This document shows positions 11,206 through 22,136 of a stretch of 64,000 bases of DNA, piece after piece (position 1 is the stretch's first letter; the number at the start of each line of letters is the position of its first letter). Position numbers and translations under genes: made by a program. Location: positions 8,680,001-8,744,000 of the forward strand of contig NC_057764.1 of the NCBI RefSeq assembly GCF_010389155.1. The letters run 5' to 3'. A model generated the notes under the pieces. That model saw only the letters and a list, made by a program, of their open reading frames with translations, was not told the origin of the DNA and did no database searches. The DNA comes from Erigeron canadensis. Its lineage: Eukaryota > Streptophyta > Magnoliopsida > Asterales > Asteraceae.

Positions 11206-12145
11206 TGTTAGGTTGAAAATCGACCAAGTATGATTTGTTCAAAATAGTTGAAGTTCAGTGAAGAAAGCTTGCTCAGGATTCTGAAGACATTCAGAAGAAA
11301 GCTCACTGAAGCTTCACTTCAGATTCAGAATCAACCAACACTGAAGATGTTCAGACTGAAGTCAAAGACCGAAGACTGAAGAAGAAGATCATCTCAGAAG
11401 CAGAACTTACCCGATTGAAGAATCTAAAGAGGCTCAGTGAAAAAGTATATACAACACTTTTTCACTGATTACGAGGAAAGTCTTTTTGCAGCTTTAACTA
11501 CCTTTACCCGGTTAATTACCTTATACCTGGGATTGGGAAAGTTTTAGCAAAAAGTTGAAAATAAAGTATGTCAAGTCACATCAAAGAAACTTACATACTT
11601 TACCTTAAAGAAGCATGTTATGGATTTGTCCTACAAATCCATAAATGCATCCAACCATATTTGTACGACATATTGCCATGTCATCAAGACATGTTTGCCT
11701 ATAAATATAAGACTTCTCACACTTGCTAAAATGCTTGGAACTTTGGCAATTGCAACGTGTGATATTACTCTAAGTATTCTTACGAATAATTCCTTGTCGC
11801 ATAGATCATTTGTATTTCTAGAGTTGTTTAGATATCTTCACAAGTGTGATTATCTTTGTTCCGCAACAACTCTTGTATTTTCTTTATAGAAATAAATAAA
11901 ATACATTGAAAAATACATCTCGACTCATTGCCATAATACTTGAATATAATTAGTATTTATATAGTTTCAAGCACTTGTTCTTTATTGTTCATATCCATAT
12001 CTGGATCGTGGTTCAAAACTAGTCTTTATCTAGATTCGAACCACTTGCCAGTCGGGTTACTTGATATACTTGTGTTTATTGTTAACCTAAAGTATATGTT
12101 GTTATAGCTTCTTCTCGTTGTACATCTAATGTAGGTGGACCCACA
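11206..12145 (+). repeat. SIRE-1 3' LTR, complete (940 bp)
   Basis: It begins TGTTAGG and ends CCCACA. It has a TATA box at 11700-11706. U3 is rich in short CTGAAG/CTTCAG words (about 11270-11420). Its last 587 bp align with 1-589. Confidence 0.95.
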
Positions 12146-12567
12146 CTACGACTGGAGGTTGTCAGTTGTTAGGAGGAAGATTAGTATTGTGGCAGTGCAA
12201 GAAGCAGACATGTGTTGCTCAATCTTCATGTGAGGCAGAGTATATGGCTGCTGGTAGGTGTTGTTCCCAGGTATTGTGGCTTCAGCAACAACTTCGTGAC
12301 TACGGTATGGATTTGCTTGATACTCCTATTAGAATAGACAATAAGTCAGCTATAGACATTACAAATAACCTTGTCATGCATAAGGTCACCAAGCATATTG
12401 ATATTAGACATCATTTCTTGTGTAATTGTGCCCAAAAGAAGTTAATTCATTTGGAAAAGGTTATAACCGATGATAATTTACCTGATCTGTATACCAAAGC
12501 ATTTGATAAGACTCGGTTTGAGAAGTTAATTCTTCTCAATGGGATGAAGAATGCTGAGTCATATTAA
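12146..12567 (+). pseudogene. SIRE-3a RNase H fragment
   Basis: The reading frame enters directly from the SIRE-1 junction, so there is no start codon. It encodes the copia RNase H C-terminus, with the tract CEAEYMAAG containing a conserved Glu, DNKSAI, and the terminal TKAFDKTRFEKL. It ends at a TAA, whereas SIRE-3b has GAA at that codon and runs on. It is homologous to SIRE-3b 45883-46320. It is not expressible alone. Confidence 0.9.
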
Positions 12568-14011
12568 ATCTCTCAAAGAACTAATTTTTGAAGTTTGTGT
12601 CTGAAAATAGCTAGAGTCATAAAAATACAAAAAAAAGTTCCTAGTGTCATAAAAACCATAAAAATGTGGAAAATCTGAAAATGACAAAAATATGAAAAGA
12701 TTTAAGTTAATGCTGTGAGACGATTAGAAGTAAGGATACTTAGCTTTTAAGTCTGCTTAATCATAATATAAATGCTTAGTTCAGTGATTACAATTTGGGA
12801 TATATTGGTAGACACAAAGTAGCAAGGTTTCCTTAATCTGAACTTAATTTATACAATGTTCTTGTGGGAAACATATTCAGATATATGGCTGAGAATGCTT
12901 GCTTTTCAGTAATGAATTGATCTAGTCCTTAAATTTTGTGAAAGATCTAACATTATTATAGGATTTATTCAATGTATAGGCAAAAACCTCTACAACTCAT
13001 GAGCATGAAAGTTAAATGTGATATTGTTTATGCAAATGAAATGAATGTAAATTAAGGGGCTAATGTGGTCTTTGAGATTCGGACAAGTATGTCCTAGGGG
13101 TGTCTTTGTATACCTAGCCTACCTAAAGCTTCGAACTTGGGATAGGTTGTTAGAAAGTTCGCTACATGGGTCTCATAGAAAATCACGGGTTCCTTATAAA
13201 TAATGAAATGCAAAAGCAAATAAGTTAAATCACAAAGTAATTAAATTTTGTTATCTATAAAGTGTCTCATGATTTGTTTAAGGATGTTTTTGAATATATA
13301 TTGAATATTTGTTATCTTAGTGCTTGTATCGATTACGGAAGTATATCTGAATGTGGGTCACATAAGTTCGCAAACTATTCAATGGCATATTAGGCTACTC
13401 GGGTTACATGGTGATTGTCCTTGGCCAGGGTATGTCGAAAGTGTCATAACTCAAAGGAAACTGGAAGTACCGAGTGTTTAAGAGGACAAATATACCGGTA
13501 ATCGTGGTTGGGTCACTGTTCATAACTAATAATAAGAGAATTATTTCTCACTTGCAGACTTATGTAAATGCTAATAGGATCTAATCTGCAGAAACTTAAG
13601 ATTTCTTGTAAATAAATAAAGTAGTTTAGTTTTTATTTTCGTTATTTTTATTTTTATTTATTTATTTATTTATTTTGTACTAATAAATGTCAGTTTGTGT
13701 GTCAAACTAGTTCTTATTGCACGAGAGATTTGATAAGCATCTAATGATTCTTAAGTAAATTATATAAGTCTTGTTGCTTACGGTATAAATGTTTAAAAGA
13801 TGGATTTTCTAATTAATACATAAGTTGTTTAATTTAGAAAATGAAATGATTTTGAAAATTGAAAAGTCAAAATATTTTTAAATGTGTTTCAAGTAAATTT
13901 TTGAAATTTCAATTGTTTTTAGTTGATAAGTATGCTTGATAAAGATTGGACTTGCCTTAGATCTTGTAATGATTTCTAGGTTAAGATTTTAGTTGTTTTG
14001 CATATTTATAA
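12568..14011 (+). other. SIRE-3 non-coding spacer, part 1
   Basis: There is no ORF of note. The stretch is shared with SIRE-3b (44445-45880), so it belongs to the element. It includes a T-rich microsatellite of TTTA/TTTTTA units near 13625-13675, which is expanded in SIRE-3b at about 44786-44872. I recognise no function. Confidence 0.75.
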
Positions 14012-15849
14012 TTATATATATATGGCTACCATAGCAAAGAGAAAAAAATAAGTTAATTAAAGTGATCTTAACCATCCAAATTCATAATTAACTCTAATCT
14101 TGACCCTTTAAACTCAAAGTCAAAATTATTTGAAATTGAAATGAAAAAGTCAAAGGTTAAATAACAAAAGTGAAATATACGTATATGTATGCCATCTATC
14201 TACACATCTAAAAAAACATTTACTGCCCAACATTGCCATATATTACCAATTTACCATATATATACAAACGACTGCTATTTCAATTTTGTTTAATGTACAA
14301 AACAATCAAAATATGTAATTAATAAGAAATCCTTATAAATGTTAAGGAGATTTTACCCTACTATTTTAAATCCTGCTAAACTTTTTTTTTTCTCATTTCA
14401 ATACATTACAATTTTCAAACAAGAAGATGAAAAAAGTAATATGTTTACATTCATACCTCTCTATAATTATTCATATAATTCATCTATCTCAATATCCTTT
14501 TCATGTTCCTATTAATATTTCACTATATGCAAAATGTGTATATAAATTCTATTTTTGTATGTATTATTAGATTATATCATTACATGATGTAACATAAAAG
14601 TCATTTTTTATAGGATTTTGATGCCACAAACATTTATTTCAATTTCAAAGTTATAAGGATGATGCTCTTCAACAGGAAAAATGAAATTATTTAGGCTGTT
14701 GAAGAAGAATATAAAAGACTTTGAAAAATTTTACCTGATTTTACCGGAACAAGGGACGAATGGTTAAACAAATTTTCTAGCAAAACTGAAACTCATCAAT
14801 TGGGTTGAGATGGTCAAAATTTGTTTAACACGTATTCGGATATTTTAAAGAGATGACTTTTTATTTAAGAGAAATTAAATTAAACCCAAACCCAACTTGA
14901 AAATGCACTACGCTTTTTTAATTAACGTACATGATAGGGTACTTACTTTTTTAGATGTTTTGTTTCTAGACAGATCTTCCACAGTGACATGATTATACCA
15001 TGCCCTTTGTATTCGTGTTTTCAAGTCTCATATATATGCTAAAATTTAGATGGTTATGGTTTTATTATTATTTATTTAGGATAAGCATGGCAAGCAATGA
15101 GGTTCCTAAATGAGATGATTTGCAAAAAGTTTACATTGATATGGAAAGTATACAATATACCTGAGTAATCTCTGGAATAATGTCAGTTTTTGCATACTAC
15201 AATTCGCCATTGAATGGAAGATGGTCGTGTTAGTTTCACAAGTTTCAGTGCATATTATTTCTACAGTGTATATATATATTTATGTTTGAGTCGGGTCGGG
15301 TTTTATCGTAAACAAAGATAATTATATAACTATAAGTGGACAACAAGAAAAAAAGATGCAAGCTTCAACCGAATTGCATAGAGAGGAAACTAGCATGTTA
15401 ATGTTCGTACGTTTTTCTAAGAATGACCACAATTGTATCTTATATAATTTTGTTAACTACTTGAGCATAAAGTTATTATAATGCTTAGGTTTTACAAATT
15501 AATGGGCAACTGTTGACCCATTACATCCATTTGAGGATATTTTTGTATTTGATCCATCTGAAGATATATAGAGATCAAACAAAATCTATCATATTGGTAT
15601 GTATAACTTTTATGATATCTAATGAGAACCAAGTTCAAAACTTCAAATAAAACATACTAAATCAATAAGATTCAGCGTAATAAAATTTATATAAAAACGG
15701 GTTGATTAGTTATATATAATTTTTATTCAGATATCAGGAACCATCCATAAGTTCATATGGTTATTTGCACTTTTGGTATATACAAAATAAACATGTTTCA
15801 TTCTATATTTATTGTTTTTAACCAGGTCAACGACCGGGTATAGATCTAG
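14012..15849 (+). mobile_element. Probable non-autonomous Helitron inside SIRE-3a
   Basis: SIRE-3b runs straight across this site (near 44440), so about 1.84 kb was inserted here. The right end shows a short hairpin (GGTC-AAC-GACC at about 15824-15834) followed about 11 bases later by CTAG (15846-15849) with T next, the plant Helitron 3' signature. There is no target duplication or terminal inverted repeat. The left end is AT-rich (TATATATATGGCTACC) without a clear TC terminus, so the boundary is approximate. No coding region for Rep/helicase is visible. Confidence 0.5.
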
Positions 15850-16400
15850 TTTTTGTTGATCTTGATGCATTGATGAAGTTTGTTGAGTGTGCAGGTTGCA
15901 GAGTTCATTTTATATGTATTGAGACAGACAACAATCTATGCACGAACTGTGCTACAAGGATGGATTGTAATGCATCCTTGTATTTATAAACCTAAGACTG
16001 AGTGTGATAGGTTATAATTGTATTATCAAGATCACAACCTAAGATGTAATGTGATAGGTTGTTGATATGATATTTTGATGTATTGTAATGCATTATACAT
16101 TAAATATGTTTTGATGTAAGTTTGCATTTGTTTAAAGTTAAACATCAATGAAGAAATGATCAATTTTATGTCAAGATAATAATGTAAGATTTATTTGATA
16201 CATTATTGTGATGACAAGTTAGTACGGATGATTTATAATTGCATATTCAAGTAGATACAGGTTTTTAGTAGCGAGTATCTACAGGTTTATGTTTCTGGAA
16301 TTTTTGTAGTTTTCCTTAATAAGTTGTCTGGAAAATTTACAAAATTTGGCTAAGGAAAGCAGTTCATGTGTTTTAAAAACTGAAAATTCGACTTCGTTCA
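15850..16400 (+). other. SIRE-3 non-coding spacer, part 2
   Basis: This continues the SIRE-3 spacer and is collinear with about 43870-44435 of SIRE-3b. It has no ORF. TGTAATGTGATAGGTTG-like words recur at 16000-16070. Confidence 0.7.
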
Positions 16401-16636
16401 TGCTGATGTCAGCATGCCTCGCGCTGACATCATCACGAAGCCCACGAACTAAGTGTTCGGCCCGGCCCACGAAGCTCCGAATATAAATATGGGTTTTAAC
16501 CTTTCATTAATTATCTTTAATTGAAAATTAACCCTAAATAACCACACGAACTTCGTCTTCCTCGTGCGCACTATTCATTCATTCCCTTTTCGATCGATGT
16601 CATCTACTTTTCGTATTTTTTCATCTAGGATTGTTG
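16401..16636 (+). promoter_or_regulatory. SIRE-3a internal promoter for the third ORF
   Basis: Two decayed TGACGTCA-type palindromes (TGATGTCAGCATG and CGCTGACATCATCACG, about 16401-16438) lie upstream of a TATA box (TATAAAT, 16492-16498). TAACCCTAAA (16529-16538) follows in the leader. SIRE-3b keeps the same layout with intact TGACGTCA sites (43795-43835) and a TATA box at 43743-43749. Conservation in two copies supports function in the ancestor; no transcript evidence is available. Confidence 0.55.
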
Positions 16637-17232
16637 GTATATTTCCAATCTAGGATAGATTATTGATGTTTTGACTATGAAAATTAACGATTACAAGTCG
16701 TTATAATGCCCAATGTTTGAATCTTACTTCGCGTGAACGGTAACTAGGACGAACCAAGGATTGAATCTTTGATTTTTGATGATTTGGACTAAAATTGGAC
16801 ATAAAATTGGATTAATTGATGTTTGTACACTTTAAATCTAATAAAAGTTCACATTAACATGTTTAAAATCAAGATTAATCGAAGAATCTATGGCTTGTTT
16901 ACTATTCACACGAAGCAGATGAAGAACACAAAGAACATCCACTTTGTGTTCATCTAAATCGAATTTGTTTCGATTGTTGATTTTCTGGGCATTTAATAAA
17001 TGATGTGCATGAAAACAATTCCATGTTGATGATTTAACTTCATTAAATCGTCGAATGGAGGTGTTTTGTGCCTCGTGTTTTTGGGTTCACGAAGAACACT
17101 TCGTGCTGACGTCACACGAAGAGGTTTAGCCTCGTGATGACGTCACATGACGGTGGTCGTGACACTTAGGAAATTTCTGATATCTTTTTCTAACTTTTCG
17201 TTTTCTTGTCGTTTTTATCTGTTTTTGTGCAG
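16637..17232 (+). other. Possible leader intron upstream of the SIRE-3a third ORF
   Basis: The acceptor is strong: a T-rich run then TTTTTGTGCAG (ending 17232), two bases before ATG 17235. It is conserved in SIRE-3b (43032-43034 side). A candidate donor is TTG|GTATAT at 16636/16637, with TTG|GTACTT at the matching place in SIRE-3b. The donor choice is a guess. Confidence 0.4.
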
Positions 17233-17234
17233 GT

Positions 17235-19793
17235 ATGGCAGGACAAGGTAATAATGCTCGCGTGTTCGTCAAGGAGCACAATGCTGCACTCGATCTTAGC
17301 ATTACGCAGACGGGGTGCACACCAGAGTTTCACGGTGTCCTACAGTTTCTTGCACGTTCTCGTGTACATTTTGCAGTGACAGAGAACTCTCCGTTGGTGA
17401 TAAGTCTCATTCGGGAGTTTTGGAACTCAGCCCATTCAGTGCAGATGGGTGATCATATGTACATTCGCACTACTGTTGGAGGACGTTCATTCTCGTTCTC
17501 GGCTGGAGACTTACGGACGATATTACACTTAAGTGATGTCGAGATAGAGCAAGGTTCGACTGATTTTTCAGAGGAATTTTGTGACGGTGCTCTACGTCGT
17601 ATGGGTTATACTGGTGCTATTTCTCACCCATACTTCAGGAATCATCTTCGTGGCAAATGGAAGTTGCTAGCTTACTATTTGTTGAGGTCCATTAGTCATC
17701 GGAGTACAGGCTATGACCAGATGAATATCCAGAACGCTTCTCAGATGGTTGCCTTGGTGCTGAACAAGCCGTACAGCTTTTTTCAGTACATTTTTGATAA
17801 TTTAGAGAAGCAGTTGAGATCATTTAGTACAGACAATAAATTCTTTCTGTTTCCAACATTTGTGATGATAATCATTCGTCACTTTGCAGCTGAATTGCCA
17901 TTTGACGGTTCTACATTCAATTTAGGTCGTCTTACTTATAAGGCATTTGTTGAAAGTATGAAGCACTTATCGGGTAGAGATCATCCGATACATGTTGATA
18001 ATCCACCATTGTTCATACATTTGATCAATCCTAACTGTGTTTCACCTAGACAAGGTTGGGAAGATGAAGAACGCGTTGCTGCTGCTGCTGGTGATGATCA
18101 GGCTCAAGATAATCCTCAAGAAGAGCGAGCTGATCAGTTTGAGGGACTGAATGAAGTTCCTTTATATGCTGGAGATCTAGAGCATGATTCAGATATAGAT
18201 GCTCTTATGGAGGATATTGATGATCCTGCAAATCTTGTTCCACCAACCACTGGAGTTTCTACTTCTACCTCTGCTCCAGTTGGTGATGATGTTGGTCCTT
18301 CTGAGCTACCAGTTATTGTTAATGCTGGTGATGACTCAGAAGAGGATGAAGAAGAGGCAGAGAGATTACCGAAGCGAAGAAGAAGACAAGGAAAAGGTGT
18401 TGACGCTGTAGAGAGACTTCCAACTTCTCAGCGATCTCAGGCTGAAGTTGATAGAGAATTTGATGCATATGAAGCTACTATGGAGAGGTCTCAAGCTACT
18501 CCATCAGTTTCTGCTTTAAGAGCTTTAGTTTCTGATGTTTTTGTTTCTGTGTCTACTACTTCTGCTAGTGTTGTTGTTGGGGAGAGAAGGTTGAGACCAA
18601 AGTTTATTATTAGAGGAATTGGTTCTCGCGCACAAGTTGTCACTGAGGCTACAACTGTTACGATTCCTACTGCTCCAGAATCTATAGTTCGTCAAGTGCC
18701 AGAGCCGATAGTAGCTGCTAGGCCTTCGTCTACTCCTATTCAGGCTATAGTTCCTGTTTCTACTATCATGGGACATCTATTGGCTCCTTTACAACTACCT
18801 CAGATGCCTTCCACAGGAACTTTTAGTGCTCGTATGCCTTCATTTGAAGCTACGATGCCACCTCATGCCTCTACATCTGATGTTGCTTCTACGTCACGTC
18901 CAGTTGCTCCTGTTCAAGTGCAGCCGAGTCGTTTGTTTTCTGAAAAGAAGATGTTAGAGATGAGATTCACAGCTTTGGAGAAGCAGCTAAAGCTCCAAGC
19001 TGCCAAGCATCAAGAAGAGATGGACTTAATGACAACACTTGTTCATTCTCTTGGTTCTAGACTTGACCAATTCTTGGCTCAAGGGGGAGATAAAGATGGT
19101 TGTAAGGATGATGAGCTTGCTAAGAAGACAAGAGATGATGATCATGAAGATCAAGATCCAGCTCAAGGTCCAAACCAAGGACAACCAACAGTTGCTGAAC
19201 CAGAGAATAGAGATCAAGGTCAAGATGTTGCTGGTGATGCTGTGGATACAGAGACTGTAGATATTCTGGGGTAGTCGTCAAGACAAATTGAGTCGGAGAT
19301 TGCTGGTACAACTGGTGCTAGTACTTCTAGGACTCAAGATAAAGGTAAAGCTGTGACGGCCGCTCCAGATGCAGATCCTGATGATCCAAATGATGATGAT
19401 GAGGAAGATTCTAATTCAGGTAACTCCGATTCTAATTCTAATAGAATAGAAAGGGAGATTCGAGAAAAGCTACTGAATGATCCTCATAATCATAAAGAAA
19501 AAGAAAATTTTAGCAAAGGAAAATCTACTCAGGATAGTGAGTCAACTAAGACTGATTCTACTACCAATGCTTCTATAGAGTCAGATTTGCACCCTTTAAT
19601 TGTGCATAGACTAGAAAAGAGATTGGGTTATGATCCACAAGCTCATATGAGAGCTAGAGCAGCGATTATGGATTATGATGATTATTATGATCCAGGATCA
19701 CTTAGGGATCAAATGAAAGAAAGGTCAGGGTTAACTCATACATCTTCAGAGTCAGAGTCAGATTCGGATTCAGATTCTGATTACGAACCTTAG
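17235..19793 (+). pseudogene. SIRE-3a third ORF, part 1 (post-pol protein)
   Basis: From the ATG right after the acceptor-like site the frame is open to 19793 except for one TAG at 19272-19274, where SIRE-3b has GAG. The N-terminal domain (about residues 30-240) has LIREFWNS, an LRTIL segment, GYTGAISHPYF, GKWKLLAYYLLR and STGYDQM, which parallel LxEFWYT and GGLDQI in SIRE-1 and SIRE-2. A long Ala/Pro/Ser/Thr and acidic region follows, with a basic patch LPKRRRRQ, a short helical stretch near 18945-19080 and an acidic Ser-Asp C-terminus. There is no signal peptide or membrane helix. Such ORFs are easily given spurious names in plant annotations; I assign no function. Confidence 0.75.
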
Positions 19794-20052
19794 TGCTAAT
19801 GATTTTTGTTTTTGTAATGATTATAAGATAAATATGAATGTATTTGTTACATTATATTTATGATATAATATTATTGTTGTAAGTTAAAATAGATAAAGAT
19901 TATAAGATAAATATTAATGTAATTGTTGCATTATATTTATGATATAATATTATTTATTTTAATTTCTTTCATGTATTTATACTATTTTATTATGTCTTGA
20001 CTTATGGATTTATGTTCTTTATCTTTGTATATGTAAATTGTTTGAATTGCAG
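19794..20052 (+). repeat. AT-rich intron-like gap with a 79-bp tandem duplication
   Basis: Two tandem copies of an AT-rich unit starting ATTATAAGATAAATAT (19820-19898 and from 19899 to about 19956) lie between the two parts of the third ORF. SIRE-3b has the same duplication (about 40320-40470). The gap starts at GTGCTAATG and ends TTTGAATTGCAG, like an intron, but the simple donor and acceptor phases do not join the frames cleanly. Confidence 0.6.
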
Positions 20053-20054
20053 AT

Positions 20055-21189
20055 AAGCTTCAAATGATAGGTGCATTGGACGATCTTGATGTTGAAGATG
20101 ATTTATAAAGTATCAATGGTGAAGATATGATAGAAGGAGAGTTGATTACTTCAGAAGCTGATAGAAAAAGGTTGCTTGATATACCTTATGACTTTGATCG
20201 TGTCTTTAATGAAGATGAAGTCATTCAAGTTGAACCAATAGCTGAAGTAGAACATCTCAATCTTAATCCAATTAGAGACAGTCCAGATGAACCTAGGAAT
20301 GCAACAAATTTGAGGTTTGATGTATCTGCAAACATTATTGATGAAGGACATGACAATATTTTTGAGTTATAATAGAATTTTGATGCTACACGAGAGATTG
20401 ATCTTAGAAGATTCAATATACCTCCGGTGCAGCAAGACCCTGAGTTTATAATTGATAGAAGGGTTCCAGTGGTTGTAACTCATGCTAGTTTTCATGTGGG
20501 TGGAAATTTGAAACCATCAATGTTTTGGGAATTTATCTCAGACAAGGATGTATCCAAGTACTTCTCAATGATACAAAGTTGGTTCTATGATCACATAATC
20601 AAATTGTTTATTATCAAGAGAAAGGAGGGATGCCAGTACATGTCGATGAGTCAAAGACACTTCCACTCTCTCAGTGATTCTGACATGATAGATTTGGGAA
20701 GACGATGGTTCGTTAATCTTCAGAGCAATGGACTTGCAGATTTCTACTGGAATAGATTCAGAAATGAAAGAATTAGAAATTTTAGTGACAGAGGTCTGAA
20801 GCCAGAAGAGAGGATGATTAAGCCAACACCTTTGAAGAAGATTAAGAATCAAGATGGCACATTTGGTTTTGAACAGCGAAGGATTAAATGTGTTAAGAAG
20901 GTTCCCGCTATCAGATGGGATCAAGATATGCTGACAGAGATGACGTTTTGGCAAATAGATATCAAGTCAGGCGAAGCACAGATGTTTGTTGATGATTCAC
21001 AGGAACAAATGTTGCTACGCATGTATGATCCAATGCAGGTTATCAACTTGTCAAGAAAGGCTTTTGGATACACCTTGTTCAGCAGTGGAATTTTGGAGAG
21101 TTGAAGAAAGGCGCTATCGCAACATTCTCGCACATTGTTTGCAAGAGAGAATTCATGCGAATAGCACGAGACTTTTGTTCAATGGATAG
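20055..21189 (+). pseudogene. SIRE-3a third ORF, part 2 (C-terminal domain)
   Basis: This is a second conserved protein region found in both SIRE-3 copies. Its landmarks are KPSMFWEFISDKD, SWFYDH, KRKEGCQYMS, DMIDLGRRWF, GLADFYWNRF and RWDQDMLTEMTFW. It is rich in aromatic and basic residues. Stops at 20106 (GAA in SIRE-3b), 20370 and 20373, and a frameshift near 21060, break it; the protein would end at 21189. It starts right after an acceptor-like CAG (20050-20052), so it may be a second exon of the same protein, or a separate one. I do not recognise the family. Confidence 0.65.
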
Positions 21190-21235
21190 CTTTGAAGTTC
21201 AAGTTCCAAGACTTTAAAAAAATCTAGTTGCAATC

Positions 21236-21249
21236 GTAAAGGGGGAGTC
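21236..21249 (+). other. SIRE-3a polypurine tract
   Basis: GTAAAGGGGGAGTC lies directly before the LTR; it primes plus-strand synthesis. Confidence 0.75.
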
Positions 21250-21961
21250 TATAGATGCAGATTCGTTGTGACAATTGCAACATAGATTTGATTATCGTTT
21301 ATGTTTTAGGAACTATGTTTGTAATCATTTAAATAAGAACTTGTGTTGATATTTAATGATTACAGTTGAACTTCAATATTATATCTGTTTATGTTTTGTA
21401 TTGTGTTTGTGTGTTATATATTGCTTTGTAGGTACAAGAACATAGAATCAAGGTTTATAAGTGTCGTAGAACACTTGAACGATGATTGGTTGTTATGTAC
21501 GAGCCAAGCGAAGCTAAACAAAGAGCCAAAGGGTCGTCCCTCGTGCTGACGTCATCAGTATGAAGGAACAACCTCGTGCTGACGTCAGCACGAGGCAGGT
21601 TGATTGGTTTATTGTTTCGGGCCAAATCTTCGATTAAGGCCAAAGCCCACACGATCCAATACATAACTAGTATAAATACAATACCTAATCTACAAAATTA
21701 GGTTAATCGTTTTAATCGTTTGAATTGTTTAAATTGTTTGGTAAGTCTTAGAAGATATTCACGAAATTACGAATTAAGGTTAATTGTTCCTTCGTGTGAT
21801 CTCCTACACGAACCACAAGCCTTGTGCATCTCCTTGGCTTGGTTAATTGCACATTAATCGATGGAAGGCAATAGCAATCTAGTTATCTCAAAAGGATTCC
21901 TCACTCTTGACATAACGAATCACAGCTTATTACGATCCACGCAACAATAGGGTACCTTACA
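21250..21961 (+). repeat. SIRE-3a 3' LTR (712 bp)
   Basis: The boundaries come from alignment with the SIRE-3b LTR (52931-53613). The start should be TGTAGGTGCAG, but here the second base is A. The end is GTACCTTACA. A TATA box (TATAAAT) is at 21671-21677, with bZIP-type palindromes upstream. Confidence 0.9.
21547..21595 (+). promoter_or_regulatory. Two TGACGTCA sites in the SIRE-3 LTR promoter
   Basis: TGACGTCA occurs at 21547-21554 and 21580-21587. The second is the centre of a perfect 24-bp palindrome (21572-21595, half-site CCTCGTGCTGAC). They lie about 85-125 bp upstream of the TATA box. TGACGTCA is the core bound by plant TGA/bZIP factors. Confidence 0.65.
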
Positions 21962-22136
21962 ATAGATTTTTACATGCTTCTAGAAAAATCAAGCTTGATG
22001 GCATTACAACTCAAATCAAATAAGTGTAGATAGTTCATAGATCAAAATTCAGTAGATAGGGATAATACATCTAGAACTACTCCCGCTTGTATCAAAACAT
22101 GTGCTTAATCTTTGTGTATTTCTGTAATTTGTTTGT
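21962..22136. other. Unassigned 175-bp stretch
   Basis: It lies between the SIRE-3a LTR end and the broken start of the Tekay-A LTR. It matches neither element elsewhere in the window and has no ORF or repeat I can see. It could be a remnant of the original insertion site. Confidence 0.4.

Larger units (their letters stand above)
1..12145 (+). mobile_element. SIRE-1: SIRE-lineage Ty1/copia retrotransposon, 5' end cut by window
   Basis: The order is partial 5' LTR (1-589), Met-tRNA primer site, gag, protease-integrase-RT-RNase H, a third ORF, polypurine tract and 3' LTR (11206-12145). Integrase before RT marks Ty1/copia, and a long ORF after pol marks the SIRE/Maximus lineage. It is inserted in the RNase H gene of another SIRE element: the five bases after the 3' LTR, CTACG, match CTATG at the same place in the related copy at 46.3 kb. 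The left target duplication is outside the window. The overlapping parts of the two LTRs differ at about 17 of 588 positions by eye, so the copy is older than SIRE-2. Gag, pol and the third ORF all carry frameshifts and stops. Confidence 0.95.
12146..21961 (+). mobile_element. SIRE-3a: 3' half of a third SIRE family element
   Basis: The left part is displaced beyond the window by the SIRE-1 insertion. What remains is the RNase H C-terminus, a long non-coding spacer, the third ORF in two parts, a polypurine tract and a 3' LTR. It is the same family as SIRE-3b on the minus strand (27624-53613); the order of parts is identical except for a 1.8-kb Helitron-like insert here. ATAGA follows the LTR as the expected right target duplication. 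Confidence 0.9.

Noticed and set aside
17235..19793. A host gene for a secreted or vesicle protein
   Set aside because: It lies between pol and LTR of a retrotransposon in two copies on opposite strands, so it belongs to the element.
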